DNA of 64,000 nucleotides from Arthrobacter bambusae (GCF_022606295.1 NZ_JAHHZS010000002.1:1-64000); one strand, 5' to 3'. Positions 51,077 through 60,287 are shown, counted from the stretch's first letter. The notes: generated from the sequence alone by a model not told the origin. Translations and numbers: made by a program.

Positions 51077-51286
51077 CTAGCGTTCGAGGCGGAAGCCGAG
51101 CTTGATGGTTACCTGCCAGTCGGCGACGGCGCCCTCGTTGAGGTGGCCCCGGATTTCCTTGACCTCGAACCAGTCGAGGTTCCGGAGGGTCTGGCTCGCA
51201 GCCGCGATTCCGTTCCTGATGGCGGCGTCGACGCCCTCGGACGAAGTTCCGACAATTTCGGAAACGCTATATGTGTGGTCAGCCAT
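51077..51286 (-). CDS. dodecin (flavin-binding)
   Basis: A 69-residue dodecin (MADHTYSVSEIVGTSSEGVD...). Twelve subunits form a hollow sphere that stores and protects riboflavin or FMN. The Trp that stacks on the flavin is in LRNLDWFEVKEIRGH, and the beta-strand AVADWQVTIKLGFRL closes the fold. Full family length. Monocistronic, facing the small gene pair. Confidence 0.95.
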   Translation of the reverse strand: MADHTYSVSEIVGTSSEGVDAAIRNGIAAASQTLRNLDWFEVKEIRGHLNEGAVADWQVTIKLGFRLER

Positions 51287-51348
51287 TCTTGCTCCTCATG
51301 ATCGTCCTTGATGCCTGAACTGCGGGCCTGGCAGGCCGTGAAAGCAGA

Positions 51349-52068
51349 CTAGCGGACGCGGGGCCGGGGGACTAGGGGTGGCGCTGCTGCCAGGATCATC
51401 GGTAGCAAGGCTGCGGGTGAGGTGACAACGGCGGCAGCGTGCAACGCTTCCTCTTTTCCCCCGTATCCCCAGAGCGCGAATAACGTGGAAATTCCGTGTT
51501 CGGCTGCGCCCGCGACATCGTAGCTTCTATCGCCGACCATTACCGGAGTGGAGATGTCAACGCCCTCGGAGGCGAGGCGGAGCAGCGCTTCACCGATGAC
51601 TTCTGGCTTGGTCGATCTTCTTTCGACGTCCGATGCCCCGCAAATGTTGATGAAGTTGCTCTCGATTCCAAAGCGTCGCGCGAGTCGCAGTGCTTGATCT
51701 TCCACTTTGGAGGTAGCAACAGCCATGGGGATTCCGGCCAACTGCAGTTGCTCCAGCAACTCGATGACCCCTTCGTACAGACTGGATTGCTCCGCGCCGT
51801 GATCCGCGTATGCCTTGCGGTAATGTTGGAGGGCTCTCTGGGCAGTCGCTTCATCCAGCCCGGAGACTGTTCTGAATGAGTCCACCATCGGTGGGCCGAC
51901 GAACCTGAGCAGTTCATCCGGTGACGGGAGAGTCGCTCCTACGGATTCCAAGGCCTGGGCGGCACTCGAAGTAACACCTAAGGCTGAGTCGATGAGCGTT
52001 CCGTCCATGTCGAACAGGACGCAGGTGATGCCGCCGAACGGCGGGCGTGTGTGATGCGGAAGTATCAT
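51349..52068 (-). CDS. HAD-superfamily phosphatase (phosphoglycolate-phosphatase-like)
   Basis: 239 residues from ATG 52068. HAD motif I FDMDGTLIDS, motif II VATSK, motif III Lys in STKPEVI and motif IV VGDRSYDVAGA are intact, with a helical cap between I and II. It hydrolyses a small phosphate ester such as 2-phosphoglycolate or a sugar phosphate. An upstream in-frame GTG at 52116 would add 16 residues that do not look like family sequence. Divergent from the Lrp regulator gene. Confidence 0.85.
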   Translation of the reverse strand: MILPHHTRPPFGGITCVLFDMDGTLIDSALGVTSSAAQALESVGATLPSPDELLRFVGPPMVDSFRTVSGLDEATAQRALQHYRKAYADHGAEQSSLYEGVIELLEQLQLAGIPMAVATSKVEDQALRLARRFGIESNFINICGASDVERRSTKPEVIGEALLRLASEGVDISTPVMVGDRSYDVAGAAEHGISTLFALWGYGGKEEALHAAAVVTSPAALLPMILAAAPPLVPRPRVR

Positions 52069-52136
52069 CTTTTTGGAGCTTTCGGTCGTGGATCTGGTTC
52101 TGCTTGGGTTGTGCACGAGAATTTACTTTTTGAAGG

Positions 52137-52601
52137 GTGGACATCGGCCGAGTGAGTCTTGATCAGATAGACCAGAGGATCCTCGCGGAGCTCACCAAGA
52201 ATGCACGCATTAGTCATGCCGAACTGGCGACCAAAGTCCTGCTTTCAAGGAATGCCGTGCGGCAGCGGGTCGACCGGATGGAACGGCAAGGATATATCCA
52301 GGGATATACCGTGGTTGCGGGCACATCGGGGCAAAGTCCTGTCTCGGCTTTCCTCATGGTTTACAGGAAAGACCGAGTGCGTGGTTCAGACGTCGTCACC
52401 GTTTTGCGCTCGATTCCGGAAGTGGTCTTGTGCGACGTCGTCAGTGGTGACTTTGATCTTCTGGTAAGGCTTGAAGCCCGGTCCTTGGAGAGAGTCCAGG
52501 AGATTTGGGAGCAAATTGCCGCCCTTCCAGGTGTCACGGATACGGTGACGGCCATGACGCTTTCCAGTCTCATCCGACGTGATGTGGATCCGACCGCGTG
52601 A
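52137..52601 (+). CDS. Lrp/AsnC-family transcriptional regulator
   Basis: 154 residues. N-terminal winged helix (LDQIDQRILAELTKNARISHAELATKVLLSRNAVRQRVDRMERQGYI), then the RAM ligand-sensing domain (VSAFLMVYRKDRVRGSDVVTVLRSIPEVVLCDVVSGDFDLLVRLEARSLE). Lrp proteins usually bind an amino acid and control its breakdown or uptake. GTG 52137 is used; GTG 52152 is an alternative. It converges with aspA; a shared 17-bp palindrome holds both stops. Likely regulator of the adjacent amino-acid cluster. Confidence 0.9.
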   Translation: MDIGRVSLDQIDQRILAELTKNARISHAELATKVLLSRNAVRQRVDRMERQGYIQGYTVVAGTSGQSPVSAFLMVYRKDRVRGSDVVTVLRSIPEVVLCDVVSGDFDLLVRLEARSLERVQEIWEQIAALPGVTDTVTAMTLSSLIRRDVDPTA

Positions 52602-52615
52602 CCACTTAGTGGTCA
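52599..52615. promoter_or_regulatory. palindrome TGACCAC-tta-GTGGTCA holding both stop codons
   Basis: Perfect 7-bp arms with a 3-bp centre. The first TGA (52599-52601) is the lrp stop, and the complement at 52613-52615 is the aspA stop. The arm shares TGACCA with two elements in the hom-permease promoter region. Confidence 0.6.
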
Positions 52616-54022
52616 AACCGCTTTCATGTGGGTGCCCTTGGCTGGAAACGCAGCGGATTCAAGGATCGATCGAGCAACGGCCCGGTCCAGGAGTTTTCTT
52701 TCCGTGACCACGTCGAGAATGGTTGATCGGTCCCGGAGGGCTTCCTTGGCTACTTCAGCTGCCGCTACGTAGCCGATGGCCGGTACCAGTGCTGTTGCAA
52801 GGCCGGCGGACGCTGCTGTCTGGCCCGCGATACGCTCCACGTTCGCTTCGATGCCGTCCAGGCAGTGCGTCCGGAGAATGTGTGCTCCTTGTTTGAGCCA
52901 CGAAACGCCTTGAAGGAGGACATGCGCGATAACCGGCTCGAAGGCATTGAGCTGGAGCTGGCCGTTGTCTGCCGCCATGGTGACCGTTGTGTCGGCTCCC
53001 GCAACGGCGAACGCGATCTGATTCACCGTCTCCGGAATAACAGGATTGACCTTCCCCGGCATGATGGACGACCCGGCTTGGCGGGGAGGCAAAGTGATTT
53101 CACCAAAGCCGTTTTGCGGGCCGCTGGACAGCAAGCGAAGGTCGCTGCTGATTTTGGACAATTTGATTGCCGTCCTTTTCAGCATGCCCGACATGTGCAT
53201 GAAAACCCCGACGTCGGACGTCGCCTCGACCAGATCGGCGGCAGGAACGAGTGCGACGCCGGAGATCTCAGAGAGTGCCCGCAGCGCCAATCGCTGATAG
53301 CCGGGTTCGGCCGTGATGCCGGTGCCGATGGCGGTGGCGCCCAGACTGCACTCACGCATCAGCTCGGTGGACTCAAGGAGCCTTGAGCGATCTTCCTCCA
53401 AGGTGGCGGCGAAGGCGTTGAACTCCTGGCCAAGGGTCATCGGGACAGCGTCCTGAAGCTGGGTCCTGCCCATCTTCACGACCGCGCCGAACTCGGCACC
53501 CTTGCTTCTGGCGGTTTCAGCGAGGTGGCCGAGTTCCTGATTGAGCTCCGCAGCCGCGAAAATGAGGGCCAGTTTAATTGCTGTTGGATAGGTGTCATTG
53601 GTCGATTGGCATCGATTGACATGGTCAATGGGGTGCAAGTGCTGGTATTCGCCGCGGCGGTGGCCCAGTCTTTCCAGGGCAAGGTTCGCGATCACTTCGT
53701 TGGCGTTCATGTTGGTGCTCGTTCCCGCGCCGCCTTGAATGACGTCGACGCAGAACTGTTCGTGGTGCAGCCCGTCCTGGATTTCCTGGCAGGATTCACG
53801 GATTGCTGCTGCTTGCCGGGGCGAGAGCACGCCGAGTTCGCAGTTGGCCTGCGCTGCGGCGTTCTTGATCATTGCCAGAGCGCGAACCAAGTGAGGGTGG
53901 GAGGAGATGGGGATGCCGCTAATGGTGAAGTTTCCCAGCGCGCGGGCGGTATGCGCCCCCCAGTATGCGCTCTCTGGTACAAGAATTTTTCCCAGCGAAT
54001 CAGCTTCGTTGCGGGTTTTCAT
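52613..54022 (-). CDS. aspA: aspartate ammonia-lyase (aspartase)
   Basis: A 469-residue member of the fumarase/aspartase superfamily, which splits L-aspartate into fumarate and ammonia. The signature [12 protein letters not shown] (about 317-328) carries the catalytic Ser. [24 protein letters not shown] and [14 protein letters not shown] are substrate-binding blocks; [10 protein letters not shown] favours aspartase or fumarase. The start overlaps the aldehyde dehydrogenase stop by 4 bp (ATGA). Last enzyme of the proposed homoserine-to-fumarate route. Confidence 0.9.
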   Translation of the reverse strand: MKTRNEADSLGKILVPESAYWGAHTARALGNFTISGIPISSHPHLVRALAMIKNAAAQANCELGVLSPRQAAAIRESCQEIQDGLHHEQFCVDVIQGGAGTSTNMNANEVIANLALERLGHRRGEYQHLHPIDHVNRCQSTNDTYPTAIKLALIFAAAELNQELGHLAETARSKGAEFGAVVKMGRTQLQDAVPMTLGQEFNAFAATLEEDRSRLLESTELMRECSLGATAIGTGITAEPGYQRLALRALSEISGVALVPAADLVEATSDVGVFMHMSGMLKRTAIKLSKISSDLRLLSSGPQNGFGEITLPPRQAGSSIMPGKVNPVIPETVNQIAFAVAGADTTVTMAADNGQLQLNAFEPVIAHVLLQGVSWLKQGAHILRTHCLDGIEANVERIAGQTAASAGLATALVPAIGYVAAAEVAKEALRDRSTILDVVTERKLLDRAVARSILESAAFPAKGTHMKAV

Positions 54023-55440
54023 GGCTTCGCGTTTCTGATGCAGACAACTTTCGGCTGGGTCATCTCTTCATAGGCGAAATGGACCCCTTCCCTGCCCATG
54101 CTTCCGTACTTGGACCCTCCAAACGGCATGCCGTCAAAGCGGTAGTCCGAAGAATCATTGATCATCACCCCGCCTGCATCGAGCCGCCTGGCCGCTTCCA
54201 TCGCGTTGCCCAGGGAATCCGTGAAAATGCCGGCATGCAGGCTGAAGTCGATGGCGTTTGCGACGTCGATGGCGTCTTCGAAGGTGTTGAAGGCGTGCAG
54301 CATGACTACAGGCCCGAACACTTCTTCTTTCCAGAGCCTGCTGTCCGCCGGGACGGCCTCCAGGACAGTCGGCCGAAGCACATTGCCCTCCGCCACGTTG
54401 CCAGCGAGAAGAGTTGCGCCCTCCTGGATCGCCTCATCCAGCTTGGCTTGGAGTTGGTCCAGCGCGGCCCGACTGATCATCGGGCCGACGTCCGTCCGCT
54501 CATCCGACGGATCTCCGGCAACCAGGCGGGCCGTCGCGTCCAGGAAGCGCTGGCGGAAGTCAGCATACAACGATGTGGCTATGAGGATCCGCTGTACCCC
54601 TACGCAGTTCTGGCCAGCGGCCCAGAACGCTCCGGAGACACAGGATTCCACGGCGTCGTCGATGTCGGCGTCGCTCAGGATGATGACTGGCGCGTTTCCG
54701 CCGAGGTCCATGGATAGCTTCTTCAGGCCGGCGGCGCGGGCAATGCTTTCTCCAGTGGAGAACCCGCCAGTGAAGGACACCATTCTCACATCCCTGGACC
54801 GGATGATGGTTTCGGCCACCTCCCGGTCACCGTGAATCACGGTCAGGACCTCTTGGGGGAGCCCGGCGTCCACCAGGGCGTCCGCGAGCAGCTGCGCCGA
54901 CAGGGGAGTCAGGGCCGAGGGCTTGAGGACGACGGCGTTTCCCCCAGCGATGGCCGGACCGATCTTGTGCGCCACCAGGTTGAGGGGGTCATTGAAGGGC
55001 GTGATCGCTGCGATGATGCCAAGCGGTTCCCGCGAGTACCACCCCGTCCGGTCCTCCGAACCCTCATAGGAGTCAAAGGGGATGACTTCGCCGGCGTTCC
55101 TGCGTGCTTCGACGGCGGAAAGCCTTAGTGTGTTGACAGCTCGCAGCACTTCCTTTCGTGCCTGGCGAATGGTTTTTCCGGACTCGGCAACTATGGTCTG
55201 TGCGAACTCATCGTTTCTGTGCTCGATGTCCGTAGCCGCGGCATCGAGGATTTTTCCGCGTGCGTTGCGGGAGAGGGCTTGTGCCTTCCGTGCGCCGGTC
55301 CGGGCCACGTTGAGCACTGCTTCGCCGGCGGTGGCATCGCTCAGCGGAACTGCACCGACCACCTTGCCGTCGTAGGGACTCGTTACTTCACGGAACTGCG
55401 GCATTTTGGTTTCCTGGGCGCAAAGCGTGGTGCTAGACAT
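54019..55440 (-). CDS. aldehyde dehydrogenase, possibly acting on aspartate semialdehyde
   Basis: A 473-residue NAD(P)-dependent enzyme. The catalytic Cys is in [13 protein letters not shown]. The cofactor region is [30 protein letters not shown] and FTGGFSTGE, and the C-terminal EEVFGPVV motif is intact. The general-base Glu of the usual ELGG reads Asp here ([12 protein letters not shown]). Start ATG 55440 overlaps the homoserine dehydrogenase stop by 8 bp. Context suggests non-phosphorylating oxidation of aspartate-4-semialdehyde to aspartate; that is inference. Confidence 0.85.
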   Translation of the reverse strand: MSSTTLCAQETKMPQFREVTSPYDGKVVGAVPLSDATAGEAVLNVARTGARKAQALSRNARGKILDAAATDIEHRNDEFAQTIVAESGKTIRQARKEVLRAVNTLRLSAVEARRNAGEVIPFDSYEGSEDRTGWYSREPLGIIAAITPFNDPLNLVAHKIGPAIAGGNAVVLKPSALTPLSAQLLADALVDAGLPQEVLTVIHGDREVAETIIRSRDVRMVSFTGGFSTGESIARAAGLKKLSMDLGGNAPVIILSDADIDDAVESCVSGAFWAAGQNCVGVQRILIATSLYADFRQRFLDATARLVAGDPSDERTDVGPMISRAALDQLQAKLDEAIQEGATLLAGNVAEGNVLRPTVLEAVPADSRLWKEEVFGPVVMLHAFNTFEDAIDVANAIDFSLHAGIFTDSLGNAMEAARRLDAGGVMINDSSDYRFDGMPFGGSKYGSMGREGVHFAYEEMTQPKVVCIRNAKP

Positions 55441-56485
55441 GTGCGGGTGCCCCTGCCTTGGCTGCGTGCATCGCGATGATGTCCGATAGCAAGGCATAGG
55501 CGGTCTCGACGCGACCGGCTCCGGGTCCGGAGACGGTGACCGGACCGAGGAGGTCAGTGTCGAAAGACACCGCGTTCGTCGCGCCTGAAACCCCGGCGAG
55601 TCCATGGTCGAGGGGGAGTGCGATGGGGGCTACGCCTGCGGTGATGGTCCCGTCAGGATTCCGCCGGGCCGAACCGACGAGCTTCCAGCGGCGTCCGTCC
55701 TGGGACGCCTTCCGGACATCTTCGGCCGTGACGGTCGAGATCCCTTGCCGCTGGACGTCCTTGAGTTCGATGCCCGCGTCGAGCAATTCGTTAGCGAGGA
55801 TGAGGACCTTGAGCTGGACATCGTAGCCCTCGATGTCCGCGGCAGGGTTTGCCTCCGCGTAGCCAAGTTCCTGCGCCTCGCTGACGGCCGTTTCGAAATC
55901 AAGGCCGGCTTCCATCCGCCCGAGGACATAGTTGCTCGTGCCGTTGAGGATGCCTTCGAAACCGTTTAGCTTGAGGCCCGCGAACATCTTCTTGGCCAAG
56001 CGGATGACGGGTGTGCCGCTCATGACGGCTCCTTCGAACTCGAAGTGAGCGCCGTTCTGTTCGGCCAAGGAAGTGAGCAGGGCACCGCGAAGGGCAACGG
56101 GGCCCTTGTTCGTGGTGCAGACGCTCTTACCGGATTCGAGTGCCCAGCGCACGTGCGAGACTGCCGGCTCGCCGTCGTCGGGGTTCGTGAAGGTGGCTTC
56201 GCAGATGATGTCGGCGGTGCAGGTGCGGATGACCGACTCATTGTTGGTGTCCGCAGATCCTCCGTGTTCGGCGAAGGTCTCGCTCCCGCCGCCGAGGGCC
56301 AGGGCCATGGAGAGGTCAATGCCTTCGGGCCGGACCAGGGATCCGAGCCGGAGGTCGGTGATGGCAACGACCCGAAGGCCGAAGCCCAGTTCGGATCGAA
56401 GTGCCTCGCCGCGTGTTGCTATCAGTTCGGCCAGGGTCCTGTTGACGCCGCCAAAGCCGATCAGGGCAATGTCATAGCTGGTCAT
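55433..56485 (-). CDS. homoserine dehydrogenase without ACT domain
   Basis: A 350-residue enzyme interconverting homoserine and aspartate-4-semialdehyde. NAD loop GFGGVNRTL, catalytic Lys in TTNKGPVAL, and [24 protein letters not shown] and [23 protein letters not shown] are all family motifs. Biosynthetic actinobacterial enzymes are about 430 residues with a C-terminal ACT domain; this one stops before it, so it lacks threonine feedback control. No thrB, thrC or lysC is nearby. GAAGGAG precedes the ATG. First gene of the hom-aldehyde dehydrogenase-aspA operon. Confidence 0.92.
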   Translation of the reverse strand: MTSYDIALIGFGGVNRTLAELIATRGEALRSELGFGLRVVAITDLRLGSLVRPEGIDLSMALALGGGSETFAEHGGSADTNNESVIRTCTADIICEATFTNPDDGEPAVSHVRWALESGKSVCTTNKGPVALRGALLTSLAEQNGAHFEFEGAVMSGTPVIRLAKKMFAGLKLNGFEGILNGTSNYVLGRMEAGLDFETAVSEAQELGYAEANPAADIEGYDVQLKVLILANELLDAGIELKDVQRQGISTVTAEDVRKASQDGRRWKLVGSARRNPDGTITAGVAPIALPLDHGLAGVSGATNAVSFDTDLLGPVTVSGPGAGRVETAYALLSDIIAMHAAKAGAPAHV

Positions 56486-56587
56486 GGTGCTCCTTCAGTC
56501 AGTTACATCGGTGTTCCAATGTTCACTGCTTTCCATGTCAGTCGGGGCATGTGATTCCGGCCGAAGAATAGGGCGAAGTGACCATCC

Positions 56588-56624
56588 ACATGCCGTTTCG
56601 ACATGCACACATGCAGTAACATGC
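56588..56624. promoter_or_regulatory. ACATGC repeat cluster upstream of hom
   Basis: ACATGC occurs at 56588, 56601, 56609 and 56619, all in one orientation, with a reverse-orientation GCATGT near 56547. They lie in the 321-bp divergent region between hom and the permease gene, about 100-140 bp from the hom start. Confidence 0.4.
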
Positions 56625-56638
56625 GTGCAATATATGCA

Positions 56639-56661
56639 TGGTCAAATGTTTTTAATGACCA
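56639..56661. promoter_or_regulatory. operator-like inverted repeat TGGTCA-N11-TGACCA
   Basis: TGGTCA (56639-56644) and TGACCA (56656-56661) flank an A/T-rich 11-bp centre. It lies between the divergent hom operon and the permease gene. The spacing of about two helical turns suits a dimeric regulator such as Lrp. Confidence 0.55.
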
Positions 56662-56769
56662 AATGAGCCCAGCTGTGTTATCTTCATCACCATCGCCTTG
56701 CGCGGCTCCGGCCATCCGGATGACCTTTCGATCCCCCCTTGAGGTCACGCGCACCTTCGCATTTTGATC

Positions 56770-56796
56770 TGACCAATGACCAATGACCACTGACCC
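56770..56796 (+). repeat. heptamer tandem repeat TGACCAA x3.5
   Basis: TGACCAA (56770), TGACCAA (56777), TGACCAC (56784) and TGACCC (56791) run head to tail just before the permease Shine-Dalgarno (GGGAG). The half-site is the same as in the inverted repeat at 56639. Confidence 0.6.
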
Positions 56797-56806
56797 GGGA
56801 GACACC

Positions 56807-58246
56807 ATGGAATCCTCATCACCCGTCACGCTAGAACAGCAGCGCCCAGCCCCGCCGTCGTCCGAATCCGGGCTTCGCCGGTCCATGGGACCCCGGCATC
56901 TGGTGATGATCGCCATGGGTGGCGTGATCGGCTCAGGGCTCTTCTTGAGTTCCGGTTACACGATCTCCCAAGCCGGGCCGCTCGGCGCGGTCATCGCCTA
57001 CTTGATTGGCTCCTTCGTGGTCTATTTGGTGATGGCGTGCCTTGGCGAACTTGCCATTGCATACCCCGTCTCGGGAGCTTTCCACATCTACGCATCGCGC
57101 TCGATCGGGCCAGCCACGGGCTTCACCACGGCCTGGCTCTATTGGCTTTGCTGGGCAGTGGCCATCGGGTCTGAATTTACGGCGGCAGGCCTCCTCATGC
57201 AGCGTTGGTTTCCAAGCATCGACGTGTGGGTTTGGTGCGTGATCTTTGCGGCCGTGCTTTTCGGTCTCAACGCCGTCTCTTCGCGATTCTTCGGAGAATC
57301 GGAATTCTGGTTCGCCATCATCAAAGTCGGCGCCATCATCGTCCTCATCGTGCTCGGCGGCGCTGCGCTGTTTGGTTTCCACCCGCTGAGCGAGACCGGC
57401 AATCATCCCTTCCTCCTTGAGAACTTCAACACCACAGGCGGCCTCTTCCCCAACGGATTTACCGGTGTTCTTGTCACGGCGCTTGCAGTGTTCTACGCCT
57501 TCTCCGGTTCAGAACTCATCGGCGTTGCCGCAGGCGAAACGGCGGACCCAGCCAAGACCATTCCCAAAGCCATGCGCAGCACTGTTGTCCGCCTGCTGAT
57601 CTTCTTCGTCGGAGCCATCGCGGTCATCGCCGCCACCATCCCGTTCGACCAAGTCGGCCTGGACCAGAGCCCGTTCGTGACGGTCTTTTCCTCAATCGGT
57701 ATCCCCTTTGCCGCCGACGCGATGAACTTTGTCATCATCACCGCCCTTCTTTCCGCCGGCAACAGCGGGCTCTTCTCCTGTGCGCGCATGTTGTACTCGC
57801 TCGCCGACGAGGGACATGCGCCCAAGGCTTTGCGAAAGCTGACCCGGCGGGGGATCCCCATGGTTGCGCTCTCCGTGAGCATGGTGGGTGGACTAGCCTC
57901 ACTCATCAGCAGCGTGGCCGCGCCCGAGACGGTGTACTTGGCCCTCGTGTCGGTAGCAGGGTTCGCCGTCGTCGGCGTGTGGATGTCCATCGCCGCATCA
58001 CATTTCTTCCACCGAAGGGCTTTCGTCAAGAACGGCGGCAACGTCGCCAGCCTGCCCTACAAAGCCCCGCTGTTCCCCCTGATTCCGATTTTGGCGTTTT
58101 CGCTCTGCTTCATTTCGTTGATCGGCATTGCGTTCGACCCTAACCAGATCGCTGCGCTCTACTTTGGAGTCCCCTTTGTGGGAGCCTGTTACGCCTTCTT
58201 CCATTTCAAGTACGGACGCAAGGCACGCGCAGCCGGGTTGGCATAG
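56807..58246 (+). CDS. amino-acid permease, APC superfamily (AAT type)
   Basis: A 479-residue inner-membrane symporter with about 12 helices. The first TM has the AAT signature GPRHLVMIAMGGVIGSGLFLSSGYTISQAGPLGA. PVSGAFHIYASRSIGPATGFTTAW and AFSGSELIGVAAGETADPAKTIPKAMRS (the substrate loop of TM6) are conserved. ATG 56807 with CGGGAGA is preferred over ATG 56783. It leads the + operon with the racemase and IclR genes and is divergent from hom, so homoserine or a related amino acid is a likely substrate. Confidence 0.92.
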   Translation: MESSSPVTLEQQRPAPPSSESGLRRSMGPRHLVMIAMGGVIGSGLFLSSGYTISQAGPLGAVIAYLIGSFVVYLVMACLGELAIAYPVSGAFHIYASRSIGPATGFTTAWLYWLCWAVAIGSEFTAAGLLMQRWFPSIDVWVWCVIFAAVLFGLNAVSSRFFGESEFWFAIIKVGAIIVLIVLGGAALFGFHPLSETGNHPFLLENFNTTGGLFPNGFTGVLVTALAVFYAFSGSELIGVAAGETADPAKTIPKAMRSTVVRLLIFFVGAIAVIAATIPFDQVGLDQSPFVTVFSSIGIPFAADAMNFVIITALLSAGNSGLFSCARMLYSLADEGHAPKALRKLTRRGIPMVALSVSMVGGLASLISSVAAPETVYLALVSVAGFAVVGVWMSIAASHFFHRRAFVKNGGNVASLPYKAPLFPLIPILAFSLCFISLIGIAFDPNQIAALYFGVPFVGACYAFFHFKYGRKARAAGLA

Positions 58247-58318
58247 CAGCATCTTCCATTCAGCTTCGCGGCCGGGGACCTTCGTATCCCGGCCGCGAAG
58301 CCGTCCAACGGAAAATTC

Positions 58319-59461
58319 ATGAATTCACAACACCTGATTCAACAAGTGGGCAACTGGTTGGAGATTGATGCCCACGCCTTCGAGTCGAATGTCCGCAATG
58401 TCCTGGGGATGATTGACCAGCGGGCGCTTCTCTGCGCCGTGGTGAAGTCTGATGCCTATGGCCACGGCGCTGATCTCCTAGTTCCCTCCCTTGTTCGCCT
58501 TGGCGTTCCGTTCCTCGGAATCGGAAGCAACGAGGAGGCGACAGTCGCGCGTCGCTGCGGTTTCGACGGCAGGATCCTTCGCGTCCGTGCGGCCGCACCC
58601 CAAGAGGTTGCCGCCGGCTTGGACCATGACATCGAAGAACTTGTCTGCGACCCGCAGAGCGCCTGGGAGATGCAGAATATCGCCGCCGAGGCGGGGAAAA
58701 CGATAAAGATCCACCTCGACATCAATTCTTCGGGAATCAGCAGGCACAGCCTCGATGTCTCTTCCGATTCCGGCCGGGCGTGCGCGGCCGGAATCCTCAG
58801 CCACCCGAGGCTCCGGCTGGCCGGAATCATGACCCACTTCCCCAAAGATGACAACCGGCATATCGAGCAAGCCCTCCGTCGCTTTCAAAGCCAAGCGATG
58901 ACACTGCTCCGGATCACCGGTACGCCCCGGGAAGATGTCCTGATTCACTGCGCCAACTCCTATGCGGTGCTGCACGTACCCGGCTCCTGGCTGGACATGG
59001 TCCGGGCGGGGGCTGTGCTCTACGGTGATTCCGATCCGGCAGCAGGCCAGTTTCAACGGTGCCTTGCCTTCAAGGCCAGGGTGGCCTCCGTCAACAGCTA
59101 TGCCGCCGGCAGCAAAGTGGGCTACGGGCTCACTCACACCCTGCAACGGTATTCCAGGCTGGCATCGGTGACCGCAGGCTATGGCGACGGTTACCGGCGC
59201 GTCCTGGCCCGCGAAGGCGGCGTCCTCGTCCGGGGCCGCAGGGCCGCCGTCGTCGACCTTGTCTCAATGAACTCCATGGTTGTGGACGTGACCGACATTG
59301 CGGACGTCTCTCCCGGAGACGAAGTGGTGCTGTTTGGAAAGCAGGGGAGCGAAGAAATCACCATTACGGAGATGGAAACGGCGAACTCGGCGATCCTCGC
59401 GGACCTTTACACGGTGTGGGCCCGTGGGAACCGGATCTTGGCCAACCACAAGGGCGTGTGA
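58319..59461 (+). CDS. alanine-racemase-family PLP enzyme
   Basis: A 380-residue fold-type III PLP racemase. The PLP Lys is in AVVKSDAYGHG (about residue 43) and the second catalytic Tyr in KVGYGLTHTLQR (about 265). In place of the usual DTGMxRxG, it has DINSSGISRHSL, as in broad-spectrum racemases. The C-terminal beta domain has VSMNSMVVDVTDI and GDEVVLFG. Not obviously the cell-wall alanine racemase; the context suggests racemising an amino acid brought in by the permease 72 bp upstream. Confidence 0.85.
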   Translation: MNSQHLIQQVGNWLEIDAHAFESNVRNVLGMIDQRALLCAVVKSDAYGHGADLLVPSLVRLGVPFLGIGSNEEATVARRCGFDGRILRVRAAAPQEVAAGLDHDIEELVCDPQSAWEMQNIAAEAGKTIKIHLDINSSGISRHSLDVSSDSGRACAAGILSHPRLRLAGIMTHFPKDDNRHIEQALRRFQSQAMTLLRITGTPREDVLIHCANSYAVLHVPGSWLDMVRAGAVLYGDSDPAAGQFQRCLAFKARVASVNSYAAGSKVGYGLTHTLQRYSRLASVTAGYGDGYRRVLAREGGVLVRGRRAAVVDLVSMNSMVVDVTDIADVSPGDEVVLFGKQGSEEITITEMETANSAILADLYTVWARGNRILANHKGV

Positions 59462-59498
59462 GAATAGGCGTGGTTGTCGGGCGGAAGGAGAATTGAGA

Positions 59499-60278
59499 AT
59501 GGATACTTCTTCGGAAGCGTCGTCCATGGCACAAGGACTCCGGATTGTGCGGCTGGTCGCGGATCGGGAGAAGTGGGGCAGGCGGCTTCTCGGCGTTTCC
59601 CAGCTCGCATCCGAGCTGGACATGGAACAAAGTCGCGTATCGCGCCTGACTCAGGAATTATGTGATCTGGGACTTCTGGAACGGGTCGAACGGGGTCCGT
59701 TCAGGACGGGCCAACGGTTCTTCTCCCTCGCGGCTTCGCTCAATACTGGGTGGATTCGCGAATCAAGAACCGAGTTGGAGGCTTTGGTCGCCTCGTTCGG
59801 CCTCCGATCAAGGGTTTCTGTCCGGAGCGGCTTCCGGGTAACCCTCCTGCGCGCGTCCAGCAATGACGCTCTCCCCGGAAGCTTTGTGAAACCTGGGATG
59901 GTGACGCCTACGTGGTGCACCGGATCCGGCCGAGCACTCTTGTGGGACCACAACCAGGCCGCCCTCCAAGAACTGCTCAAGGACGTGAACTTCATCGGAG
60001 TCGGCGGCCCCGGCGCGGCCCACTCGCCTGGGGAAGTTTGCGAATTGATGGACCGAGACAGAGCCCGCGGCTTCATTCTGGCGGCGGAAGAGTTCGAGCA
60101 CGGCGTCTACGAGTTGGCCGTTCCCGTCCGCAACCCCGAGGGAACTATACTCGCGTCGCTTAGTGTCCTGGACGGCCGGCCAGAGATCGAGCCCAGGGCA
60201 GGGAAAATCGCCAAAGTTCTGATGGAGGCCGCAAATCGGCTCGGGACCAGTCACCTCAGTTCAGCGGACCGGTCCTAG
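59499..60278 (+). CDS. IclR-family transcriptional regulator
   Basis: 259 residues. N-terminal winged helix (QGLRIVRLVADREKWGRRLLGVSQLASELDMEQSRVSRLTQELCDLGLLERVERGPFRTGQRFFSLA). The ligand domain includes WCTGSGRALLWD and GVYELAVPVRNPEGTILASLSV. GGAAGGAG 8 nt upstream supports ATG 59499. Third gene of the permease-racemase operon. It is 9 bp from a convergent second IclR gene with a similar layout. Confidence 0.9.
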   Translation: MDTSSEASSMAQGLRIVRLVADREKWGRRLLGVSQLASELDMEQSRVSRLTQELCDLGLLERVERGPFRTGQRFFSLAASLNTGWIRESRTELEALVASFGLRSRVSVRSGFRVTLLRASSNDALPGSFVKPGMVTPTWCTGSGRALLWDHNQAALQELLKDVNFIGVGGPGAAHSPGEVCELMDRDRARGFILAAEEFEHGVYELAVPVRNPEGTILASLSVLDGRPEIEPRAGKIAKVLMEAANRLGTSHLSSADRS

Positions 60279-60287
60279 CCAGCCTTG

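Noticed and set aside
55433..56485. Homoserine dehydrogenase as the biosynthetic thrA/hom
   Set aside because: It lacks the ACT domain and has no thrC, thrB or lysC neighbours; it is coupled to aldehyde dehydrogenase and aspartase genes instead. Biosynthetic use is not excluded, only less likely.
52613..56485. aspA plus aldehyde dehydrogenase as a beta-alanine or GABA pathway
   Set aside because: No transaminase or decarboxylase is present, and the overlap with homoserine dehydrogenase fits aspartate semialdehyde better.
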